In this document: in pieces, positions 29,199 through 34,279 of the stretch
Numbering within the stretch: position 1 is the first letter of the stretch
Layout: each line of letters begins with the position of its first letter
Assembly (NCBI GenBank): GCA_045586595.1
Contig: JAZNAQ010000007.1
Span: 1 to 34,279 of the forward strand
DNA from: SIG480 sp045586595
GTDB taxonomy: Bacteria; Bacillota; Clostridia; Oscillospirales; JAAYXM01
Length of the DNA: 34,279 nt
Direction of reading: 5' to 3'
Translations under genes and position numbers: made by a program
The notes under the pieces: model-generated
What the model was told of the DNA's origin: nothing
Databases searched by the model: none
The model's input: only the letters and a program-made list of their open reading frames with translations

Positions 29199-30032
29199 AT
29201 GGCTGTAAAAACGTTTAAACCGACGACTCCGTCAAGACGTAATATGACCGTTACCGATTATCAGGTATTAAGCAACGTTAAGCCGGAAAAGAGCTTGCTC
29301 GAAAACTTAAGCAAGAACTCCGGTCGCAACAGCTACGGTAGAATCACCGTTCGCCATCGCGGCGGCGGCAACAAGCGCAAGTACAGAATTATAGATTTCA
29401 AGCGTGACAAGATGGATATCCCCGCAGAGGTTCTTACTCTCGAGTACGACCCGAACCGCGGCGCGTTCATCTCCCTCATCCGTTATGAAGACGGTGAGAA
29501 GCGCTATATCATCGCACCGCATGACCTCAAGGTTGGCGATACAGTTATTTCGAGTGCATCGGCTGATATTAAGCCGGGTAATGCTCTCCCGATAACAAAC
29601 ATTCCTGTTGGTACAATTATCCACAACATCGAGCTCAATCCGGGCCGCGGCGCTCAGTTCGTTCGCGGTGCAGGTAATGCGGCACAGCTCATGGCTAAGG
29701 AAGACGGCATGGCTCTTGTTCGTCTCCCGTCCGGCGAGCTTCGTAAGTTCCGCCTCAACTGCATGGCTACAATCGGTCAGGTTTCAAACCTCGACCATGA
29801 GAACATCCAGATTGGTAAGGCAGGCCGTAAGCGCCACATGGGTATTCGTCCGACAGTTCGTGGTTCAGTTATGAACCCGTGTGACCACCCGCACGGTGGT
29901 GGTGAAGGTAAATCTCCTATCGGTCGTCCGGGTCCGGTTACCCCGTGGGGCAAGCCGACTCTTGGTTACAAGACTCGTAAGAAGAAGAACCTTTCTGATA
30001 AGTTCATCGTAAAGCGTCGCGGCGCGAAATAA
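29199..30032 (+). CDS. rplB: 50S ribosomal protein L2
   Basis: A 277-residue primary rRNA-binding protein needed for peptidyl transferase activity. Typical blocks: TTPSRRNMTVTDY, GGGNKRKYRIIDFKRDK, and the conserved C-terminal MNPCDHPHGGGEG with the family's essential His, then GPVTPWGKPTLGYKTR. AAAGGAGG precedes the ATG. Normal length. Confidence 0.97.
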   Translation: MAVKTFKPTTPSRRNMTVTDYQVLSNVKPEKSLLENLSKNSGRNSYGRITVRHRGGGNKRKYRIIDFKRDKMDIPAEVLTLEYDPNRGAFISLIRYEDGEKRYIIAPHDLKVGDTVISSASADIKPGNALPITNIPVGTIIHNIELNPGRGAQFVRGAGNAAQLMAKEDGMALVRLPSGELRKFRLNCMATIGQVSNLDHENIQIGKAGRKRHMGIRPTVRGSVMNPCDHPHGGGEGKSPIGRPGPVTPWGKPTLGYKTRKKKNLSDKFIVKRRGAK

Positions 30033-30044
30033 GGAGGCTAAATA

Positions 30045-30323
30045 ATGAGCAGAAGTACAAAAAAAGGCCCCTTCGTTGCCCCTGAATTAATGAAGAGGGT
30101 ACTTGAGATGAACGAAAAGGGTGAGAAGAACGTGCTCAAGACTTGGTCAAGAGCATCGACTATCTTCCCGCAGTTCGTCGGTCATACATTTGCCGTACAT
30201 GACGGCAGAAAGCATGTTCCGGTCTATGTCACAGAGGATATGGTCGGCCATAAGCTCGGAGAGTTTGCTCCGACAAGAACGTTCAAGGGTCACTCTGGTA
30301 GCAAGACCTCGAACACGAAGTAA
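30045..30323 (+). CDS. rpsS: 30S ribosomal protein S19
   Basis: 92 residues in the head of the small subunit. It opens MSRSTKKGPFVAPELMKRV and includes TWSRASTIFPQFVGHTFAVH and FAPTRTFKGH. AAGGAGG is ten bases upstream of the ATG. Twelve bases separate it from rplB. Confidence 0.97.
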   Translation: MSRSTKKGPFVAPELMKRVLEMNEKGEKNVLKTWSRASTIFPQFVGHTFAVHDGRKHVPVYVTEDMVGHKLGEFAPTRTFKGHSGSKTSNTK

Positions 30324-30340
30324 GACAGGAGGAATCAGTG

Positions 30341-30676
30341 ATGGAAGCAATAGCACATGTACGCTATGTCCGCATCTCTCCGAGAAAGGTTAAGATAGTA
30401 GCTGACCTTATTCGCGGCAAGAGCATTGCGGAAGCAACAGCGATTTTGGCACATACGCCCAAAGCCGCTTCCGAACCGATCTTGAAGCTCCTTAAGAGCG
30501 CAGTTTCCAATGCGGAAGCCAACCACAGCATGAATGTAGAAAACCTCTACGTTTCTAAAATCTTTGCATGCCCCGGCCCGATTCTTAAGAGAATTATGCC
30601 GCGTGCGCAGGGCAGAGCGTTCAGAATCAACAAGAGAACCTCTCACATTACGTTAGCTGTGGCTGAGAAGGATTAG
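30341..30676 (+). CDS. rplV: 50S ribosomal protein L22
   Basis: 111 residues lining the exit tunnel. Sequence landmarks are HVRYVRISPRKVKIVADLIR, NAEANHSMNVENLYV and MPRAQGRAFRINKRTSHITL, the last being the beta-hairpin loop. A GTG at 30338 is also in frame, but AGGAGG at 30327-30332 is eight bases from ATG 30341, which is preferred. Confidence 0.96.
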   Translation: MEAIAHVRYVRISPRKVKIVADLIRGKSIAEATAILAHTPKAASEPILKLLKSAVSNAEANHSMNVENLYVSKIFACPGPILKRIMPRAQGRAFRINKRTSHITLAVAEKD

Positions 30677-30693
30677 GTCAAGGAGGTAAGTTT

Positions 30694-31491
30694 ATGGGAC
30701 AGAAAGTAAATCCCCACGGTCTTCGTGTGGGCGTTATAAAGAACTGGGATTCCCGTTGGTATGCTCGCGACGAAAAAGTCGGCGACCTCATCGTGGAAGA
30801 CTACAAGATTCGTGAATATCTCAAAAATTTACTCTACAAAGCAGGCGTTCCCTGCATAGAGATTGAGCGTGACAGCAAGAAAGTCAGAATCATGATTCAC
30901 TGCAAGAGCCCGGGCATCGTAATCGGTCGCGGCGGCTCTGAGATTGAGAAGCTTCGCCTCTCGGTCGAGCAGATGATTGGCAAGCCGGTCGCCCTCAACA
31001 TTATTGAGATAAAGAACCCTGATACAAACGCACAGCTCGTTGCAGAAAACATTGCAGAGCAGCTTGAGAAGAGAATCTCTTTCCGCCGTGCAATGAAGCA
31101 GTCAATGGGCCGCGCAATGCGCATGGGTGCTAAGGGTATAAAGATTGCAGTTTCCGGCCGTTTGGGCGGTGCTGAAATCGCAAGAACAGAACATTATCAT
31201 GAGGGAATGATTCCGCTTCAGACACTTCGCGCAGACATCGACTACGGCTTTGCAGAAGCAAAGACAACATATGGTCGTATCGGCGTAAAGGTTTGGGTAT
31301 ATAAGGGTGAAATCCTCCGCACGGGCGAGCGTGGTCCGAGAACAATCGAGATTCCGAAGCCCCGTGAAGAGCGCCGTGAGCGTCGCGACCGCCGTCCGAA
31401 TGACCGCCGTCCGGCTAATGGTGCTCGCCGTGAGGGTCGCGCTTCGACAGAACGCGGAAATGCTCCTCGTAGGGAAGGAGGCGGCAAGTAA
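30694..31491 (+). CDS. rpsC: 30S ribosomal protein S3 with long Arg-rich tail
   Basis: 265 residues. The N-terminal part GQKVNPHGLRVGVIKNWDSR, the KH-domain loop VIGRGGSEIEKLR and the C-terminal domain SGRLGGAEIARTEHYHEG are standard; S3 lines the mRNA entry site. From about residue 218 the protein carries an extra tail of some 45 residues rich in Arg, Gly, Asn and Pro (EERRERRDRRPNDRRPANG and onward), likely disordered and RNA-binding. A usual bacterial S3 ends near 210-230. AAGGAGG precedes the ATG; the stop overlaps the rplP start by one base. Confidence 0.96.
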   Translation: MGQKVNPHGLRVGVIKNWDSRWYARDEKVGDLIVEDYKIREYLKNLLYKAGVPCIEIERDSKKVRIMIHCKSPGIVIGRGGSEIEKLRLSVEQMIGKPVALNIIEIKNPDTNAQLVAENIAEQLEKRISFRRAMKQSMGRAMRMGAKGIKIAVSGRLGGAEIARTEHYHEGMIPLQTLRADIDYGFAEAKTTYGRIGVKVWVYKGEILRTGERGPRTIEIPKPREERRERRDRRPNDRRPANGARREGRASTERGNAPRREGGGK

Positions 31492-31925
31492 TGCTTCTGC
31501 CTAAGAGAGTTAAATATCGCAGAGTACACCGTGGCCGTTTAAAGGGCAAGGCAACTCGCGGAAATACAGTTTCATACGGTGATTTTGGTTTGATGGCTAC
31601 TGAGCCGGCATGGATTAAGAGCAATCAGATTGAAGCAGCTCGTATTGCTATGACACGTTATATCAAGCGTGGTGGTCAGGTTTGGATAAAGATTTTCCCT
31701 GATAAGCCTGTCACAGAGAAACCCGCTGAAACACGAATGGGTTCCGGTAAGGGCTCACCTGAGTATTGGGTAGCAGTCGTAAAACCCGGCCGCGTAATGT
31801 TCGAAATCGGTGGCGTTTCCGAGGAGCTCGCACGCGAGGCACTTCGTCTTGCATCACACAAGCTCCCCGTAAAGTGTAAGTTCGTAAGGAAAGAAGATAA
31901 TCTCGAGACTGGTGGTGATAATTGA
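31491..31925 (+). CDS. rplP: 50S ribosomal protein L16
   Basis: 144 residues. It binds near the A-site tRNA elbow. It starts MLLPKRVKYRRVHRGRLKGK and contains GLMATEPAWIKSNQIEAARIA and RMGSGKGSPEYWVAVVKPG. GGAGGCGG in the end of rpsC serves as the ribosome binding site. Both ends overlap neighbours by one base (TAATG with rpsC, TGATG with rpmC). Confidence 0.97.
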   Translation: MLLPKRVKYRRVHRGRLKGKATRGNTVSYGDFGLMATEPAWIKSNQIEAARIAMTRYIKRGGQVWIKIFPDKPVTEKPAETRMGSGKGSPEYWVAVVKPGRVMFEIGGVSEELAREALRLASHKLPVKCKFVRKEDNLETGGDN

Positions 31926-32119
31926 TGAAGGCGAAAGAGATACGTGATATGAGTCGCGAAGAGATGAGCGCAAAGCTTGAAGAGCTCAAAAAGGATCTCT
32001 TCAACCTCAGATTCCAACATGCAACTAATCAGTTGGATAACCCCATCAAAATTGTTGCCGTAAAGAGAGATATAGCCAGAATCAACACAATCATCCGTGA
32101 GCAGGAAATCTCTCAGTAA
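31925..32119 (+). CDS. rpmC: 50S ribosomal protein L29
   Basis: A 64-residue two-helix protein beside the tunnel exit: MKAKEIRDMSREEMSAKLEE, then LKKDLFNLRFQHATNQLDNP and RDIARINTIIREQE. A TTG one codon earlier is in frame; ATG 31925 in the TGATG overlap with rplP is chosen, with GGTGGTGA upstream. Confidence 0.95.
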   Translation: MKAKEIRDMSREEMSAKLEELKKDLFNLRFQHATNQLDNPIKIVAVKRDIARINTIIREQEISQ

Positions 32120-32168
32120 TTTTCATAAGCCGCAAAACGCGGTATAGACGAGGAGGTTTGCAAAAGCA

Positions 32169-32426
32169 ATGAGTGAAAGAGCTTTCCGAAAAACACGAGT
32201 AGGAAGAGTTGTTTCCGACAAGATGGACAAGACTTGCGTCGTTGCCATTGAGGATAGGGTACAGCATCCGCTCTACAAAAAGATAATTAAAAGAACACTT
32301 AAGCTGAAGGTACATGACGCTAATAACGAGTGTGCAATCGGCGATAAAATCAAGATTATGGAGACACGTCCGCTTTCTAAGGATAAGAGATGGCGCTTGG
32401 TCGAGATAATCGAGAAAGCACAGTAA
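32169..32426 (+). CDS. rpsQ: 30S ribosomal protein S17
   Basis: An 85-residue OB-fold small-subunit protein: RKTRVGRVVSDKMDKTCVVA, HPLYKKIIKRT, and the conserved GDKIKIMETRPLSKDKRWRLVEI. GAGGAGGTTTG precedes the ATG. The 49-base gap after rpmC includes a small CCGC/GCGG hairpin. Confidence 0.97.
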   Translation: MSERAFRKTRVGRVVSDKMDKTCVVAIEDRVQHPLYKKIIKRTLKLKVHDANNECAIGDKIKIMETRPLSKDKRWRLVEIIEKAQ

Positions 32427-32440
32427 GGAGGTAGCGAACT

Positions 32441-32809
32441 GTGGTACAGCAGGAATCGATACTCAAAGTTGCGGATAATACAGGCGCAAAAGAGATTAAG
32501 TGCATTCGCGTGCTCGGCGGCTCTATGCGCAGATACGGTAACATCGGTGATGTTATAGTAGCTTCTGTCCGTAAGGCAAATCCCGGCGGGGTTGTCAAAA
32601 AGGGTGAGGTTGTCCGTGCAGTTATCGTGCGTTCCGCTAAGGGCGTACGTCGTGCAGACGGCACATACATCAGATTTGACGAGAACGCTGCGGTTATTAT
32701 CAAAGAGGATAAAAACCCGAGAGGAACTCGTATTTTTGGCCCGGTGGCAAGAGAGCTTCGTGATAAAGACTACATGAAGATTTTGTCACTCGCGCCGGAA
32801 GTCCTTTAA
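32441..32809 (+). CDS. rplN: 50S ribosomal protein L14
   Basis: A 122-residue interface protein: VQQESILKVADNTGAKEIKC, VLGGSMRRYGNIGDVIVASV, then FDENAAVIIKEDKNPRGTRI and ELRDKDYMKILSLAPEVL. The start codon is GTG, fixed by AAGGAGG nine bases upstream and by the family N-terminus. It is the first gene of the spc part of the cluster. Confidence 0.97.
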   Translation: MVQQESILKVADNTGAKEIKCIRVLGGSMRRYGNIGDVIVASVRKANPGGVVKKGEVVRAVIVRSAKGVRRADGTYIRFDENAAVIIKEDKNPRGTRIFGPVARELRDKDYMKILSLAPEVL

Positions 32810-32825
32810 TGGAGGAATCCCGAAG

Positions 32826-33146
32826 ATGAACAATATTAACATTAAAAAGGACGACACTGTTGTCGTTATTGCCGGCAAGGACAAAGGCAAGAAGGGCAAG
32901 GTTTTAGCTGCTAACCCCGCAAAGAAGCGCGTTGTAGTTGAGGGTGTCAACATGGCAACCGTTCACCTCAGCGCACAGAAGAGCGGCGGTAAGGATTCGG
33001 GCATCATAAAGCGTGAAGCTTCAATCGACGTTTCTAACGTCATGCGTGTTTGCCCGAAGTGCGGAAAGCCCACCCGTCTTGGACACAAGTTCCTTGATGA
33101 CGGCTCAAAGGTCTCTGTCTGCAAGAAGTGCGGCGAGACATTATAA
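32826..33146 (+). CDS. rplX: 50S ribosomal protein L24
   Basis: A 106-residue assembly initiator with a KOW motif (KKDDTVVVIAGKDKGKKGKV). The C-terminal CPKC and CKKC pairs are the zinc-ribbon-like form common in Firmicutes L24. GGAGGAAT precedes the ATG; 16 bases separate it from rplN. Confidence 0.96.
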   Translation: MNNINIKKDDTVVVIAGKDKGKKGKVLAANPAKKRVVVEGVNMATVHLSAQKSGGKDSGIIKREASIDVSNVMRVCPKCGKPTRLGHKFLDDGSKVSVCKKCGETL

Positions 33147-33162
33147 GAGAGGAGACGTTAAA

Positions 33163-33705
33163 ATGTCAAGATTACACGAAAAATATAAGAATGACGTTGC
33201 TCCGGCTCTTATGAAGAAGTTTTCCTACAAGAGCCCGATGCAGATTCCGAAGATTGATAAAGTTATCGTCAACGTAGGCTGCGGTGAAGCTCGTGACAAC
33301 GCAAAGGTTCTCGATGCTGTTATAGCTGATATTTCAACTATCACAGGTCAGCAGGCAGTTGTTACGAGAGCTAAGAAGTCTGTTGCGAACTTCAAGATTC
33401 GTGAAGGTATGCCTATTGGCGCAAAGGTAACCCTCCGTGCAGAACGCATGTGGGAGTTCCTTGACAGACTTATAAATGTTGCTCTTCCGCGTGTCCGCGA
33501 CTTCCGCGGCATCAACCCCAACGCTTTCGACGGTCGTGGCAACTATGCTCTTGGTCTTAAAGAGCAGCTCATTTTCCCGGAAATTGAGTATGACAAAATA
33601 GATAAGATTCGCGGAATGGACATAGTTATATGCACTACCGCAAATACGGACGAAGAGGCACGTGAGCTCCTTTCGCTCATCGGCGCTCCCTTCGCTAAGA
33701 ATTAG
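33163..33705 (+). CDS. rplE: 50S ribosomal protein L5
   Basis: A 180-residue 5S rRNA-binding protein: SRLHEKYKNDVAPALMKKF, VVTRAKKSVANFKIREGMPIG, RVRDFRGINPNAFDGRGNYALG and EIEYDKIDKIRGMDI. The frame is open upstream to 33013 within rplX, but GAGAGGAG near 33150 and the family N-terminus give ATG 33163. Confidence 0.97.
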   Translation: MSRLHEKYKNDVAPALMKKFSYKSPMQIPKIDKVIVNVGCGEARDNAKVLDAVIADISTITGQQAVVTRAKKSVANFKIREGMPIGAKVTLRAERMWEFLDRLINVALPRVRDFRGINPNAFDGRGNYALGLKEQLIFPEIEYDKIDKIRGMDIVICTTANTDEEARELLSLIGAPFAKN

Positions 33706-33719
33706 GAGGGCAAGGACTT

Positions 33720-33905
33720 ATGGCAAAGAAAGCAATGATTCTCAAGCAGAAGAACGAGCCCAAATTCTCTACCCGTTACTACAACAGGTGCAAGATCTGC
33801 GGCAGACCGCACGCATATCTCCGCGATTTCGGCATTTGCCGTATCTGCTTTAGAGAGCTTGCATACAAGGGTCAGATTCCGGGCGTTAAGAAAGCCAGCT
33901 GGTAA
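33720..33905 (+). CDS. rpsN: 30S ribosomal protein S14 type Z (zinc form)
   Basis: 61 residues, the short S14 with a zinc site: C24/C27 in RCKICGRP and C40/C43 in GICRICF. The longer cysteine-free form used under zinc limitation is not in the window. AGGAGGG precedes the ATG. An 85-base gap with no recognised element, apart from an isolated TATAAT at 33957-33962, separates it from rpsH. Confidence 0.97.
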   Translation: MAKKAMILKQKNEPKFSTRYYNRCKICGRPHAYLRDFGICRICFRELAYKGQIPGVKKASW

Positions 33906-33990
33906 ACTCTAAGAAACAGCAAAAACACGATAAGGGCTAAACAACATAGCTCGGATTATAATTTCGACTTCTCTAAAGGAGGTAAGACAA

Positions 33991-34279
33991 ATGCAAATAA
34001 CAGATCCTATCGCGGATATGTTAACCCGCATCAGAAATGCTAACGCGGCTCGTCATGCAACAGTTGATGTTCCCGCGTCTAACATGAAGAAGGCTATCGC
34101 CGAGATTCTTCTCGACGAAGGCTATATCAAGAACTATCAAGTCATTCCGGATGGCGGACAGGGTACAATTAAAATTACTCTGAAGTACAACGACAAAGAG
34201 CAGGTCATCAAAGGCCTCCGTCGTGTCTCCAAGCCCGGACTTCGCGTCTACGTCGGAGCGGAAGATTTGCCGCGTGTCC
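33991..34279 (+). CDS. rpsH: 30S ribosomal protein S8 (5' part, cut by window end)
   Basis: About 96 residues are visible, starting MQITDPIADMLTRIRNANAA and continuing through VPASNMKKAIAEILLDEGYI and RRVSKPGLRVYVG. The remaining 30-35 residues lie beyond the window. AAAGGAGG about nine bases before the ATG supports the start. The order L14-L24-L5-S14-S8 is the standard spc order. Confidence 0.95.
   Translation, partial: MQITDPIADMLTRIRNANAARHATVDVPASNMKKAIAEILLDEGYIKNYQVIPDGGQGTIKITLKYNDKEQVIKGLRRVSKPGLRVYVGAEDLPRV

Noticed and set aside
33957..33962. Internal promoter before rpsH
   Set aside because: TATAAT is present but no acceptable -35 lies 16-18 bases upstream, and the gene sits inside the ribosomal operon.

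Overview
The window looks like chromosome from a spore-forming, Gram-positive anaerobe of the class Clostridia, probably near the Oscillospiraceae/Ruminococcaceae. The reasons are a SpoVM peptide gene, a SigH-type sigma factor and a SpoIIIE/FtsK translocase; RuvC alongside RuvAB (Bacilli use RecU instead); an L27 with the Firmicutes N-terminal extension next to the Prp protease that removes it; strong GGAGG ribosome binding sites; and consensus TTGACA/TATAAT promoters. The taxonomic placement is inference; no database was searched.

Layout. 1-560 is the tail of an rRNA operon: the last bases of 23S, tRNA-Lys, tRNA-Glu, 5S, tRNA-Asn and a strong terminator. 560-986 has no gene but carries a hairpin-rich repeat element. 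987-5970 is a mixed accessory/housekeeping stretch: a small membrane protein with a TetR regulator, two small conserved proteins, NAD(P)HX epimerase, a PfkB sugar kinase, a cysteine-rich membrane protein on the minus strand, and TrmO. 5971-9271 is a transport block: a glycine riboswitch controlling an alanine/glycine:Na+ symporter, then a PutP-type Na+/proline symporter. 9274-10433 (minus) holds a tandem-OB SSB-like protein and an unknown protein. 10447-12674 holds oligoendopeptidase F, a 48-residue membrane peptide and SpoVM.

12678-20616 reads as one long operon, ftsK/spoIIIE-ygiQ-ruvC-ruvA-ruvB-glmM, combining chromosome translocation, Holliday junction processing and cell-wall precursor synthesis. 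sigH follows behind a perfect consensus promoter, then a zinc-ribbon protein with a structured leader. 21805-26784 carries two radical-SAM-linked genes, rplU-prp-rpmA and obgE. 26852 to the end is the S10-spc ribosomal protein operon (S10 to S8, S8 cut by the window edge), preceded by a 260-base leader containing an intrinsic terminator that looks like an attenuator.

Most of the window is housekeeping DNA. The less ordinary items are the tRNAs between 23S and 5S, the repeat element, the glycine switch with two terminator-like hairpins, the SpoVM locus with its extra small ORF, the double-OB protein and its unknown partner, and three structured leaders (zinc-ribbon gene, L21, S10). I saw no CRISPR array, transposase, prophage or complete novel defence system.
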